Assembly: GCF_000316195.1 (NCBI RefSeq)
Contig: NZ_JH994111.1
Location: 1,860,648-1,924,647, forward strand
Length of the DNA stretch: 64,000 bases
Reading direction: 5' to 3'
DNA from: Brachyspira hampsonii 30446
Lineage (GTDB): Bacteria > Spirochaetota > Brachyspiria > Brachyspirales > Brachyspiraceae
Part shown: in pieces, positions 8,359 through 18,058 of the stretch
How positions within the stretch are numbered: the stretch's first letter is position 1
How the letters are laid out: each line of letters opens with the position of its first letter
Program-made: the position numbers and the translations under genes
Notes under the pieces: model-generated
Database searches by the model: none
What the model was told of the DNA's origin: nothing
What the model saw: the letters and a program-made list of their open reading frames with translations, nothing else

Positions 8359-9975
8359 TCATACTTTTAATCTTTTAGCAGCCTCTATAAATCCTACAAA
8401 TAAAGGATGCGGATTAGTAATTCTTGATTTTAATTCAGGGTGAAACTGCACTCCTATCATAAAAGGATGATATTTAACTTCAACAATCTCAACCAAATCA
8501 GCATTTTTCATACGGCCTGTTATAATAAATCCAGATTTTTCCATTACATCTATATATTTATTGTTAAATTCATATCTATGCCTATGCCTCTCACTAATAG
8601 AAGTTTTATTGTACAGCTTATGTGCCAAACTTCCATCTTTTACATCGCACTCAAAAGCACCCAATCTCATAGTACCGCCTTTTAATATGCTTTTTTTCTG
8701 CTCTTCCATAAGCGTAATTATAGGATTTTTGGCATCTTCTTTTACTTCTATGGTATTTGCATCCTCTAGTTTTAATACATTTCTTGCAAACTCAACACTC
8801 ATAAGCTGCATACCTAAACATATACCAAAATAAGGAATCTTGTTTTCTCTTGCATACTTTATAGCCCGTATTTTGCCTTCTATTCCTCTCTCTCCAAATC
8901 CGCCAGGTATTATAAGTCCATGAATACCTTTAAAATATTCAGATATATCATCTTTATTTTCTAACTCTTCAGCTGAAATCCATTCTATATCAACATTAAT
9001 ATCATTATATATGCCGCCATGATTCAAAGCCTCTATTAAAGATATATAAGCATCTTTCATAGATATATATTTTCCAACTATAGCAATTCTTACTCTTTCA
9101 TTTGTTATAGAAATATTTTTTTGTCTTATTATTAAATCTGTCCAATCTGTCAAATCTATTTTTGCAGTCTGCAATTTAAAATGACGGCATACAACATCTG
9201 AAAGCCCCTGCGATTCAAGCATCAAAGGTACATTATAAATATTAGGCTCGTCAAAGTTTTCAAATACATTTTCCTTAGGAAGATTACAAAATAATGCTAT
9301 TTTAGATTTATGCGATTCCTGTAAATGCTTGCTGGTTCTGCATACCAAAATATCCGGTATTATACCGCTTTGCATAAGCTCTTTTACACTATGCTGAGTA
9401 GGTTTTGTCTTTATTTCTTCAGATGAGCTGATAAAAGGTATCAATGTTACATGTATATATAAAACATTATCCTGACCTAATTCTGTTTTTACCTGTCTTA
9501 TAGCTTCAATATAAGGTAAAGACTCTATATCTCCTATAGTGCCGCCTATCTCTGTTATTACTATATCGGTCTTTTTTGTATCATTTTCTCTGTATATTCT
9601 TCTCTTTATTTCATTAGTAATATGAGGTATAACCTGAACAGTTTCACCTAAATATTTACCCTCTCTCTCCATATTTATAACATGCTGATAAATTTTTCCT
9701 GTAGTAACATTACTAAATTTATTTAAATTCTCATCTATAAATCTCTCATAATGCCCAATATCCAAATCAGTTTCTGCCCCATCATCAGTAACAAAAACTT
9801 CTCCATGCTGAAATGGACTCATAGTTCCCGGATCCACATTTATGTAAGGATCAAATTTCTGTATAGTAACACTTAATCCCCTAGCCTTAAGAAGTCTTCC
9901 TAGTGAAGATGCTGTTATTCCTTTTCCTAAACCAGATACAACTCCGCCTGTTACAAATATATATTTAGTATTCAT
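8359..9975 (-). CDS. pyrG: CTP synthase
   Basis: Glutamine-dependent amination of UTP to CTP, the last step of pyrimidine nucleotide synthesis. Full length at 538 aa. The synthetase half begins [17 protein letters not shown] and includes [14 protein letters not shown]. The glutaminase half has GGFGERG, the nucleophile in GICLGMQLM and the C-terminal HPE (QFHPELKS) of the catalytic triad. Monocistronic by spacing. A T-rich palindrome around 8300-8330 downstream may serve as terminator. Confidence 0.98.
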   Translation of the reverse strand: MNTKYIFVTGGVVSGLGKGITASSLGRLLKARGLSVTIQKFDPYINVDPGTMSPFQHGEVFVTDDGAETDLDIGHYERFIDENLNKFSNVTTGKIYQHVINMEREGKYLGETVQVIPHITNEIKRRIYRENDTKKTDIVITEIGGTIGDIESLPYIEAIRQVKTELGQDNVLYIHVTLIPFISSSEEIKTKPTQHSVKELMQSGIIPDILVCRTSKHLQESHKSKIALFCNLPKENVFENFDEPNIYNVPLMLESQGLSDVVCRHFKLQTAKIDLTDWTDLIIRQKNISITNERVRIAIVGKYISMKDAYISLIEALNHGGIYNDINVDIEWISAEELENKDDISEYFKGIHGLIIPGGFGERGIEGKIRAIKYARENKIPYFGICLGMQLMSVEFARNVLKLEDANTIEVKEDAKNPIITLMEEQKKSILKGGTMRLGAFECDVKDGSLAHKLYNKTSISERHRHRYEFNNKYIDVMEKSGFIITGRMKNADLVEIVEVKYHPFMIGVQFHPELKSRITNPHPLFVGFIEAAKRLKV

Positions 9976-10091
9976 ATAATCCTCAATTATGTTTTTATTT
10001 TATTTATTATTATCAAACCTTTTAACATTATCATAAATTATTATTAAATCAAGCGAATTTTATTATTATGTTAATTATCAAATAATATTTT

Positions 10092-10643
10092 CTAATAAAA
10101 ATTAACTTCAATACCTAATATGTTTTTTATATAATTATTCCAAGAATATTCGGTTAAAACATCAGAAGTATATATAAATTGATTAGTATATAATGACTCA
10201 TCAACTTTTGAAAAAATAGGTAAATAACGTTCCAAATCTTTACGCATATTTCTTAATACAAAATTAGGAACAGTATTAGGCATAGAAACAATAACATAAT
10301 AATGTATATTTAATCCTAATCTATTTGATGAATATTCTCTTATAAATGTATCTCTTGCTTTTTGTATACAATCATAAGTATATGAATGTCCTTTATCTGG
10401 TTTTCTATATAGAAATTTTGAAAAGAAATCTTCTTTTTCTTCTTCTGTTTGAATCGATGAATATTTTTTATTATAATTTTTTACTTCAATAAAAACAATT
10501 ATATTATTAACATATACAATAAAATCAACATCCTTCATAAAATGACTATAATTCAAATTCTCATCATCTATTTTTCTTACAATAATACCAGAATTATCAT
10601 CATAAATCATTTTAAAATTACTTTTTTCTTCAAATATTTCCAT
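10092..10643 (-). CDS. PD-(D/E)xK-like nuclease candidate partnered with AAA ATPase
   Basis: Protein of about 183 aa. An N-terminal alpha/beta segment has DVDFIVYVNNIIVFIEVKNY, which fits the D-x(12)-E-x-K core of PD-(D/E)xK or NERD-like nucleases; the C-terminal half is not recognised. The ATG at 10643 is chosen; a TTG two codons upstream overlaps the stop of the ATPase gene. Start and stop are within a few bases, so the two proteins are translationally coupled. Inferred role: effector nuclease of a two-gene ATPase/nuclease module. No catalytic data; it could instead be an inactive DNA-binding fold. Confidence 0.6.
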   Translation of the reverse strand: MEIFEEKSNFKMIYDDNSGIIVRKIDDENLNYSHFMKDVDFIVYVNNIIVFIEVKNYNKKYSSIQTEEEKEDFFSKFLYRKPDKGHSYTYDCIQKARDTFIREYSSNRLGLNIHYYVIVSMPNTVPNFVLRNMRKDLERYLPIFSKVDESLYTNQFIYTSDVLTEYSWNNYIKNILGIEVNFY

Positions 10644-10645
10644 AA

Positions 10646-11857
10646 TCAATTTTTAAATGCTTTTTCTATAGATTGTAAATGCTGTTCTTCAAATTTATCT
10701 TCTATTGAATTATGCTGTATATTATTTAAATATTCATTGCTTTCAATTAATACTCCATTATTTTTATCTTCATCAAAATAAAAAGAATGAAACTTTATTT
10801 TATCATTTTCTTTTCTTTGCAGCTCAAAATCTTCTATAATAAAATTATTATGTGTAGCTAAAAATATTTGAACGCCTACTCTTGATAAACTTAGTAATAT
10901 TTCAACTAAAACTCTTGTAAGTTTAGGATTTAAATTTGATTCAGGCTCATCAAAAAGAAGTATAGTATCTTTATCTATTTCCCCATTTTTTATAAGAAGC
11001 CAAAGCAAAGCAAGTTTTTTATGCCCTTCTGCCACCATAGTAAACTGCACTTCCCCAAAATCCTTATACTTAATAAAAAATACTTCATCTTTTTGAATAA
11101 CAATTCCGCCTATTGCATTTTCTATTTTTTTTGCAATATCTTCTAAATACGGATCTAATTCTCTTAATTGAGGCACAAAAGCCTTATTTAAAATATCATA
11201 GTATACAGATTCAAAAGATACTTCCCTTTTATTGTATAATGAAATAAAACCTTTTGAATTAGTTAAAATATCTTTGCATGGTATGTATGTAATTTTTTTA
11301 TATTTAAATGTATATTCATTATCATCAAATAAACTTTCATTATCTTTTATATTATTTTTATCATAAATATAGAAAACATTATTTGAAAAAATCATATTAT
11401 CTTTTATTTTAGTATTATTATTTAATAGTTTTATAATTACATTATTAAATTCAATTTCCCAATCAGTAATAAAATTAAAATATTCATTGAACTTATTTAC
11501 AATATAGATTTTTAATCCTTTCTTTTCTTCTTTATCTTCTAATAAACTAAATTGTCTAATATATTCATGTAGTTCTGTTTCTTTATCTTTAATATTGTCT
11601 TTTATTTTATTATATTTTAATTTATTTAATAAATTAAAGGTGTGATTAAATGGATAATGTAACTTGTCAACAGACATTTTATATTTATTATTTCCTACTT
11701 TTTCATAGAAAGATTCATTTAAACAATAAATAGCCTTAAGTAAATGAGTTTTGCCTGTTCCATTCTCTCCAATAAATATGTTAACTCCTTTACTAAAATT
11801 GGTACTACAATCTTTAAATACTGTAAAATTACTTATATGAACATTTTCTACATACAT
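10646..11857 (-). CDS. AAA_21/RecF-like ABC-class ATPase
   Basis: ATPase of about 403 aa of the SMC/RecF/OLD style. It opens with VENVHISNFTVFKDC and Walker A GENGTGKTHLL. A long helical middle follows, then AEGHKKLALLWLL in the signature position, Walker B/D-loop LLFDEPESNLNP, and switch LATHNNF. The ATG at 11857 is preferred over 11878 because GGAG lies 9 nt before it. Proteins of this build power many phage-defence modules (Septu, AbiL, Gabija relatives), and this one is coupled to a nuclease-like gene. The ATPase call is firm; the defence role is inference. Confidence 0.85.
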   Translation of the reverse strand: MYVENVHISNFTVFKDCSTNFSKGVNIFIGENGTGKTHLLKAIYCLNESFYEKVGNNKYKMSVDKLHYPFNHTFNLLNKLKYNKIKDNIKDKETELHEYIRQFSLLEDKEEKKGLKIYIVNKFNEYFNFITDWEIEFNNVIIKLLNNNTKIKDNMIFSNNVFYIYDKNNIKDNESLFDDNEYTFKYKKITYIPCKDILTNSKGFISLYNKREVSFESVYYDILNKAFVPQLRELDPYLEDIAKKIENAIGGIVIQKDEVFFIKYKDFGEVQFTMVAEGHKKLALLWLLIKNGEIDKDTILLFDEPESNLNPKLTRVLVEILLSLSRVGVQIFLATHNNFIIEDFELQRKENDKIKFHSFYFDEDKNNGVLIESNEYLNNIQHNSIEDKFEEQHLQSIEKAFKN

Positions 11858-11914
11858 ATTAAAATACTCCATTATCAATATCGGAGTTAAACATTATTAA
11901 AATTATTTATTATG

Positions 11915-12841
11915 TTACCTAATAAAATTTGAATAATCATAAGCAATATTAGCAGCAACACGGCAATTATTATAAACTAACTCTTTATTAGCTTTAAGAC
12001 TTTTATTTTCTGTTACACTATGAAGCTTAGCCAATATAAAAGGAGTAACATCTTTTCCTGATATGTTTTTATCCCTAGCCTCTTTTACAGTATCATCTAT
12101 TATTTTATTAATATAATTCTTATCCATCTCATATTCTTCTGGTATAGGATTGCATACTAAAACGCCTCCATTTAATCCTAATCTCCATTTTGTATCAAGT
12201 ACATCAGCTATATCTTTTGTAGTATCTATTTTATAATCAACTTTATATCCGCTTTCTCTTGTGTAGAATGCCGGGAAATTTTCTGTTTTATAACCAAGAA
12301 CAGGTATTCCGAAAGTTTCAAGATATTCTATAGTAAGTCCAATATCTAATATTGATTTAGCTCCTGCACATACAACCGCCACATTTGTTTTGCTTAATTC
12401 CTGCAAATCAGCAGATATATCAAAAGTTTCCTGAGCATATCTGTGAACACCTCCGATACCTCCTGTAGCAAATACCTTTATTCCTGCTAAAGAGGCACCT
12501 ATCATAGTAGTTGTTACTGTAGTAGCTCCGTCTTTTTTCAATGCCAGCATAACAGGCAAATCTCTTCTGCTTGATTTTGCTATATTTTTATTAGCTCCCA
12601 TATATTCAAGTTCTTCTTTATTTAAACCTACTTTTATTTTTCCTTTTATTATTGCAATAGTAGCAGGTACTGCATTATTTTCTCGTATATTTTTTTCAGA
12701 GTTTAAAGCACTTTCAACATTTTCAGGGTAAGGCATGCCATGTGATATTATTGTGCTTTCTAATGCAACAATAGCTCTTTTCTCATATAAAGCTTCTTTC
12801 ACTTCCTCACTTATTTCTAAAAATTCTTCTAAATTATTCAT
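11915..12841 (-). CDS. psuG: Pseudouridine-5'-phosphate glycosidase
   Basis: Splits pseudouridine 5'-phosphate to uracil and ribose 5-phosphate. Length 308 aa is standard. Visible family blocks are VALESTIISHGMPYPEN near the N-terminus, GGIGGVHR, and AKSILDIGLTIEYLET. It lies 17 bp downstream of the PfkB kinase gene, the classic psuK-psuG pairing that recycles pseudouridine from RNA turnover. Cytoplasmic. Confidence 0.95.
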   Translation of the reverse strand: MNNLEEFLEISEEVKEALYEKRAIVALESTIISHGMPYPENVESALNSEKNIRENNAVPATIAIIKGKIKVGLNKEELEYMGANKNIAKSSRRDLPVMLALKKDGATTVTTTMIGASLAGIKVFATGGIGGVHRYAQETFDISADLQELSKTNVAVVCAGAKSILDIGLTIEYLETFGIPVLGYKTENFPAFYTRESGYKVDYKIDTTKDIADVLDTKWRLGLNGGVLVCNPIPEEYEMDKNYINKIIDDTVKEARDKNISGKDVTPFILAKLHSVTENKSLKANKELVYNNCRVAANIAYDYSNFIR

Positions 12842-12858
12842 AATCTATTCTCCAATAT

Positions 12859-13800
12859 TTAATTAATTCTAAAAATATCTTCTATTCTATTTATAACTTT
12901 TTCAAAGTTAGTATTATTATTAACAGTCTCTTCACTCTCCAAAGCAAATGCCGCCATAGCAGCAGCAAATTTAACCTTATAATCCAAATCATAATCATGA
13001 AATATAGAATATACTATACCAGCCATAAAAGCATCTCCTGCCCCTGTAGCATTTACAATATTTATTTTAGGAGCTTTTAAATAATATGATTTACTTATAT
13101 CATTATAAGTACCATAACATATGCCTAAAGCACCAAATGTTATATAAATTTCTTTTACTCCTTTTTTTAAAAATATTCTTACAGCTTTTTTACCTTCTTC
13201 TATAGTATTTATATCCATATCAAGAAGAAAAGATGCTTCATTAGAATTAAGCTTCAAAGCATAAATATGATTTTCTAGTCCTTTTATATGTTCTGATTTT
13301 TTTATTGAAACTGCATCAGTTAAAAGTTTTTTATTTGGAAAGTTATCTATAAGATACTCAAATATCTCCCTATTCATAACGGCATCTATAGTGATAAACT
13401 CAGCATTCTCTACAATATCTTTTATAGTATCTAAATACTCAATATTTATATTTTTATCCAAAGTATCCATATCAGACATAGCTATTTCCATATCTCTGTC
13501 ATTATTCATAATAGCTATATATGAAGTGCTGCTACCATTTCTTACTATATAAGAGACATCAACTCCAAGTGATTTTATATTATTAAGAAGTATATCCCCG
13601 AAAATATCATCTCCTATAGAAGTAATAAATTTTATATTCTTTAATCCTATATTCGATAAATTATTAATAATATTTCTCTCTACTCCGCCTGCACAAACTT
13701 TTATTTTTCCTGGATTAGATTCTTTTAAAAGTATTCTTTCTTTTGAAAATCCTTGTATATCTATATTGGATCCGCCTATAGATAATATATAATTTTTCAT
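12859..13800 (-). CDS. psuK: PfkB-family sugar kinase, probable pseudouridine kinase
   Basis: Ribokinase-fold kinase of 313 aa. The N-terminal SIGGSNIDIQG and the C-terminal anion-hole motif NATGAGDAFMAGIVY (catalytic aspartate within) are clear. Substrate is inferred from its partner gene: PsuK phosphorylates pseudouridine, which PsuG then cleaves. By sequence alone it could be another PfkB kinase. First gene of the psuK-psuG operon. Confidence 0.88.
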   Translation of the reverse strand: MKNYILSIGGSNIDIQGFSKERILLKESNPGKIKVCAGGVERNIINNLSNIGLKNIKFITSIGDDIFGDILLNNIKSLGVDVSYIVRNGSSTSYIAIMNNDRDMEIAMSDMDTLDKNINIEYLDTIKDIVENAEFITIDAVMNREIFEYLIDNFPNKKLLTDAVSIKKSEHIKGLENHIYALKLNSNEASFLLDMDINTIEEGKKAVRIFLKKGVKEIYITFGALGICYGTYNDISKSYYLKAPKINIVNATGAGDAFMAGIVYSIFHDYDLDYKVKFAAAMAAFALESEETVNNNTNFEKVINRIEDIFRIN

Positions 13801-13841
13801 TTAATACCTTTTATAAACTATAATATATAATAATTAAAAAA

Positions 13842-14447
13842 TTAATTCATATCTACTCTGTCTAAAATACTTCTGGCTAAAGATCTGGAATCTGCATTTT
13901 CTATATCGCTTGCTAAAGATATTCCATAAGTAATACGCGTTATTCTGCCTCTAAAATTATTGTCTTTTAATGTTTTATAAATATATGAAGCAGTTGTATC
14001 AGCTTCTAAAGATGCACTGAATGCTATCATTATTTCTTCTATACTATTTTTATTAATTCTTGATATAAGTTCTCTTATCCTTATATCGCTTATACCAATA
14101 CCTTTAAGAGGAGATATAAGACCTCCTAATATATGATAAACTCCATTATATTCTTCTGTTTTTTCTATAGCAAGCATATCTGGATATGATTCTATAATAC
14201 ATATTTTATTATGCTCTCTTTTATCATTACTGCATATATCACAAATATCATTATCACTCAAACTATAACATACATTGCATAGCTTAATATTTTCATGTAA
14301 AGAAGATAGAACATCTGCAAATTCTTTTAAATATTCATCATCGCAGTCAAATAAATACAATGCAAGCCTCATAGCTGTTCTAGTACCTATTCCAGGCAGC
14401 CTCGCTATTATCTGTGTAAGTTTATCTAAGGATTGTATATTATTCAA
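13842..14447 (-). CDS. recR: Recombination mediator RecR
   Basis: Toroidal DNA clamp-like protein of the RecFOR pathway, 201 aa. The N-terminal helix-hairpin-helix (LTQIIARLPGIGTRTAMRLA), the four-cysteine zinc finger (CNVCYSLSDNDICDIC) and the Toprim domain starting at KICIIESYPDM are all in order. It starts 5 bp after the ybaB stop, the conserved ybaB-recR arrangement; the usual upstream dnaX is not adjacent here. Confidence 0.97.
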   Translation of the reverse strand: MNNIQSLDKLTQIIARLPGIGTRTAMRLALYLFDCDDEYLKEFADVLSSLHENIKLCNVCYSLSDNDICDICSNDKREHNKICIIESYPDMLAIEKTEEYNGVYHILGGLISPLKGIGISDIRIRELISRINKNSIEEIMIAFSASLEADTTASYIYKTLKDNNFRGRITRITYGISLASDIENADSRSLARSILDRVDMN

Positions 14448-14452
14448 AATAA

Positions 14453-14893
14453 TTATTCCTTATTATTATTGTCATCATCATTTTTATTATTGATATTATT
14501 GACCATATCATTCATCTTTGATATCATATCAGGAGTTATAGAATCTAAAGAAATATTTATTTTACCGTCTTTATATTCCACAGAAGTCATTTTGCTTATA
14601 TCATTAAACATCTGATTCATATCTTTAAAATTCATATTAAATAAATTAGGCTTCTGCTTAACTTGTTCTGCTGTACTATCAGCATCTTCTTCATCATCTA
14701 GCTTTTTCCTTAATTCATTTACCTTTGAAACAGCTTCATTAATACTTGAACTTATCATCTCCTCTAATAATTCTTTCTGATCTTTTGCTAAAAGACTCTC
14801 ATCTATACTGAAACTAGTTATATTATATGATTTATTCATAGTTAAACATACCAAATTTCCTGCAGAACTATATTTTATACTGTTTTCATTCAT
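14453..14893 (-). CDS. ybaB: YbaB/EbfC family nucleoid-associated protein with C-terminal extension
   Basis: The N-terminal part (GNLVCLTMNKSYNITSFSID, then a helix with LLEEMISSSINEAVSKVNEL) matches the YbaB/EbfC DNA-binding family. At 146 aa it is longer than the usual ~100. The extra C-terminal region is polar and ends in an Asn/Asp/Lys-rich tail. The usual N-terminal coiled-coil helix is missing, so the domain order looks altered. The operon with recR supports the assignment. Confidence 0.75.
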   Translation of the reverse strand: MNENSIKYSSAGNLVCLTMNKSYNITSFSIDESLLAKDQKELLEEMISSSINEAVSKVNELRKKLDDEEDADSTAEQVKQKPNLFNMNFKDMNQMFNDISKMTSVEYKDGKINISLDSITPDMISKMNDMVNNINNKNDDDNNNKE

Positions 14894-15045
14894 GATTCTT
14901 ATACTCCTTTTTATTAATACAATATAATATATATTCTTTTTAATAATTTATCAATAAAAATAAAAATGTATAAATTTGACTTTTTTATTCTAAGAATATA
15001 ACATGTAGAATACTAAAATAATAAAAATAAAACAGTAATTAAAAA

Positions 15046-16515
15046 ATGTTGATAAGAAAAATTATATTATTAATACTAATACTTCCATCTATACTGCTAT
15101 CTCAGCAGACAATAAAAGAAATAGGTGAAACTTATGAAAAAGAGAATATAGCTATATTTGAAATAGAAAGCACATCATCAGGATATGGAAAAGATTTAGG
15201 TGCTAAAATGACATCATTAATAGAAAATTCATTAACAAGAATGAATAGATTCAATATAGTAGATAGGAAAAATTTAGATAAATATTTAAAAGAAATGGAA
15301 CTTCAATTAACCGGAATCACCGAAAAACAAGTAATTGAAGTTGGTAAAATATACGGTTATTCAAAAGCTGTAACCGGAAAAATAGTATCGGCCAATGTTA
15401 CTGTAGAATATAATGATGACAGAAGTTTCAGTTTATATTCTACAGTTGCAATGGTGCTTCAAATAGTGGATGTTGAAACTACTAAAATACTTTACTCTTC
15501 AAAATTAGAAGGTTCTTCATATTACAGCACTAGTATATACCCTTCTTATTCTTTAAGAGAAAGTATTATCGATGATGCCTGCAATGATTTAGCATATAAA
15601 GTTGAAAACAAAATGAGAAGCATATTTAAAATAACATTAACAGTAGCCGATGTGGACGGCGGAAATGTTATACTGCTTGCAGGTAAAAATCATGGAGTAA
15701 GTTCAAAAACTAGATTTAAAGTTTATTCAAAAAAAGAAGATATAATACTTCCTTCAGGTAATGTAATAAGCGGAGAATATAATTATAAAGGTACCTTAAG
15801 AATAAAAGAACTTAATAATGAATATTCTATAGCAAAAATATCAAGAGGAAATAATATACAGGTAGGAGATATTGCAAGAGAAACTGTTATAGGAGATTTC
15901 GGTGTTGGAATATTCTTAAATTATGCTTCTTATAATATACAGAATACTGAAAAAATATATGAGAGCAGCCTAAGACCAGATGAAGGAAAGATGAAAATAT
16001 CATTAAAAAAGAATGAATATGCCTTAGGAGTGCATATAAAAATGGGATACAATGGCGTATTATTTTCGCCAAATTTAAGTATAGGTATATTATTCGGAGA
16101 CTTTTTTAAATCAAGTTATGCCGTAGATACTAGATTTAATTTCGATATTAATATAAATTTATATCAGGAAGTTTTAAGATTGATAATTTCTCCATATATA
16201 GGTATGGGAATATCTTTCACAACTATAGGAGAAATAATAGGAGGAAATTACTATACTGATAATTTCAGCTATATTAAAAACGGATCCAAAATAGATTCAA
16301 GGGATATTATGTTTGGTGCAGGGGCTATAGCTTCTTTACAGTACAATATTACAGATACTATAGGATTAAATTTAGGAATTGGATATAGATTTTACACTAA
16401 TCCTATTAATTTAGGTGTTTTCAGTGATGGTAATGAAGTTTCTTTACCAGAACAAATAAAAACAGTCAATCTTACAGGATTAGAATTTACATTTGGAGCA
16501 TTTTTTATATTATAA
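15046..16515 (+). CDS. CsgG/FlgT-like envelope protein with C-terminal beta-barrel
   Basis: Secreted protein of 489 aa with signal peptide (IILLILILPSILLSQQ). Residues ~30-190 resemble CsgG/HfaB (ENIAIFEIES, LGAKMTSLIENSLTRM, FNIVDRKNLDKYLKEM). Residues ~200-280 resemble the FlgT-C-like domain (GGNVILLAGKNHGVSSKTRFKVY). The last ~200 residues alternate as an outer-membrane barrel ending in FTFGAFFIL. Probably an outer-membrane assembly or secretion component of the periplasm-facing side; no precise role. Its stop overlaps the next start by one base (TAATG). Confidence 0.7.
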   Translation: MLIRKIILLILILPSILLSQQTIKEIGETYEKENIAIFEIESTSSGYGKDLGAKMTSLIENSLTRMNRFNIVDRKNLDKYLKEMELQLTGITEKQVIEVGKIYGYSKAVTGKIVSANVTVEYNDDRSFSLYSTVAMVLQIVDVETTKILYSSKLEGSSYYSTSIYPSYSLRESIIDDACNDLAYKVENKMRSIFKITLTVADVDGGNVILLAGKNHGVSSKTRFKVYSKKEDIILPSGNVISGEYNYKGTLRIKELNNEYSIAKISRGNNIQVGDIARETVIGDFGVGIFLNYASYNIQNTEKIYESSLRPDEGKMKISLKKNEYALGVHIKMGYNGVLFSPNLSIGILFGDFFKSSYAVDTRFNFDININLYQEVLRLIISPYIGMGISFTTIGEIIGGNYYTDNFSYIKNGSKIDSRDIMFGAGAIASLQYNITDTIGLNLGIGYRFYTNPINLGVFSDGNEVSLPEQIKTVNLTGLEFTFGAFFIL

Positions 16516-17117
16516 TGAGTACAAAAATCATAGCAATATTATTTATTATATCAAACACATTCTTTGGTGCTTTTTATTTTTCAGATATAGCTAAAGAATA
16601 CGGAACTAATGAAAACAATAATACAGAAAAAAAAACTGTAATAGAAACAAATGAACAGTTAAAAACAGAATATGATATAAATACTAACAGTATTGAATCA
16701 TTCTTTAATATGGAAGGTACAAACATTATAAAACAAAACGGAGTCATAAGTTCTCCTGTTCTGATAGAAGATACTGCAAAAAGCAATCCTTTCAGATATA
16801 CAGAAGTAACCTTTATTTTAACAGCATTCTTCTCATACACTTATGCTACTTATTTGACAATAGGCTTAACATCCATAGAAAATTCAAATGTTGCTGCTTC
16901 AACTACAGGAAGAAGCAAATATAAAGATTTATGGATATCAACCACATTATTTCAAATAACAGCAGGTTTATTTTGCGGAGCTGCCGTTGCTTATGACAGT
17001 TATCAAAGAGTATTTGGCAAGAAAAAAAATGACGGATTTACTTTCAGCTTTGTGCCTTTTTATGAACCGATAAATAAAGATGCCGGTTTTGTATTTTCTT
17101 TAAATCACCCTCTTTAG
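16515..17117 (+). CDS. Hypothetical membrane protein coupled to the CsgG-like gene
   Basis: No family recognised, 200 aa. A hydrophobic N-terminus could be a signal peptide, followed by an Asn/Thr/Glu-rich linker and two hydrophobic helices (around residues 95-120 and 145-165). The start codon overlaps the stop of the CsgG/FlgT-like gene, so it is expected to act in the same envelope process. Confidence 0.65.
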   Translation: MSTKIIAILFIISNTFFGAFYFSDIAKEYGTNENNNTEKKTVIETNEQLKTEYDINTNSIESFFNMEGTNIIKQNGVISSPVLIEDTAKSNPFRYTEVTFILTAFFSYTYATYLTIGLTSIENSNVAASTTGRSKYKDLWISTTLFQITAGLFCGAAVAYDSYQRVFGKKKNDGFTFSFVPFYEPINKDAGFVFSLNHPL

Positions 17118-17243
17118 TTTTAAAGAAAAATAAAGTTAATATAACTATATTTGTAATTTAAATTATTTAATATTATACTTTTTACTCATATAGTAGTATT
17201 CTTTTATTTGTTTTATATATAAAAATATTATAATGAGAATACT

Positions 17244-17276
17244 GTTTTTTATACTAAAATGTATAAAAACTCATAC
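17244..17276. terminator. Bidirectional hairpin between convergent genes
   Basis: GTTTTTTATAC, six-base loop, GTATAAAAAC forms a near-perfect 10-bp stem rich in T/A runs on both strands. It is placed between the ends of the genes at 16515-17117 (+) and 17300-17797 (-). Confidence 0.5.
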
Positions 17277-17299
17277 TCTTAAACAATTTCAGTTTACAG

Positions 17300-17797
17300 C
17301 TAACCTCTGGAAATAATCATTTTTTTCTTTTTTAATTTTGGAAGTAAATTTTTATTTATAAGAAGTAAATATGTTATGAAACAGACTGCTATCATTGATG
17401 CTAATATTAAAGCTCCTTTGATATTAATATAATAATTATCACCCTCTTTTATATCTGATGATGACTGCAGATCTGTATTTTTTGCTTCTTCATTATTATC
17501 ATTTCTAATAATCTTTATAATCTTTTCATTTTTAGTATCATCTAAATATCCAAATGTTTTAGCATAAGATAATATGTATTCTTTATCAGTTTTTAACCTT
17601 TCTATATTATTTGATATCTGAATTTTTCTTCTATTTAACTCTTCAACTTTCTTTTTCTTATTTTCTATAATAATTTTTTTAGCATCTAATGTAAGAAATC
17701 CTTTAGAACTAAATACGAATAAATATACCATAAAAGCTATCCCAACTAATATGATACCATAGAATATTTTAGAGCCGATTCTAACATTAAAATACAT
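17300..17797 (-). CDS. Hypothetical protein with two membrane helices flanking a coiled coil
   Basis: Length 165 aa. One hydrophobic helix near residues 12-30, then a Lys/Glu-rich coiled coil (residues ~40-85, including KKKKVEELNRRKIQISNNIE), a polar linker and a second helix near residues 128-150 before a basic tail. FtsL/DivIC-like topology of the first half is suggestive, but there is no sequence proof. Convergent with its downstream neighbour; monocistronic. Confidence 0.55.
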   Translation of the reverse strand: MYFNVRIGSKIFYGIILVGIAFMVYLFVFSSKGFLTLDAKKIIIENKKKKVEELNRRKIQISNNIERLKTDKEYILSYAKTFGYLDDTKNEKIIKIIRNDNNEEAKNTDLQSSSDIKEGDNYYINIKGALILASMIAVCFITYLLLINKNLLPKLKKKKMIISRG

Positions 17798-18058
17798 AAA
17801 TTATTAACCTTATTAAATATACAACTTATTATCGGAAGTAATTTATTAAAGTTAATAGTATTAGATATAAATATTGTTTTTATAATTATATATATATATA
17901 CTATTTATAATATCTAAAAAGCATTCAAATAAATAAAAAATATAAACACTTTTTAAGTTTTCATTAACTATCTAAAAATTAATCAAATACAAACCTTTAT
18001 TTTTAATGTCTTTATTATATTTTTCTATACTAAATGATCGCATTAGATTTCATCATTA
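17798..18058. other. AT-rich intergenic spacer
   Basis: About 260 bp with a short TA run (tatatatatatata near 17888) and no coding frame, RNA or repeat that I can support. It ends at the left tip of the inverted-repeat element. Confidence 0.6.
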
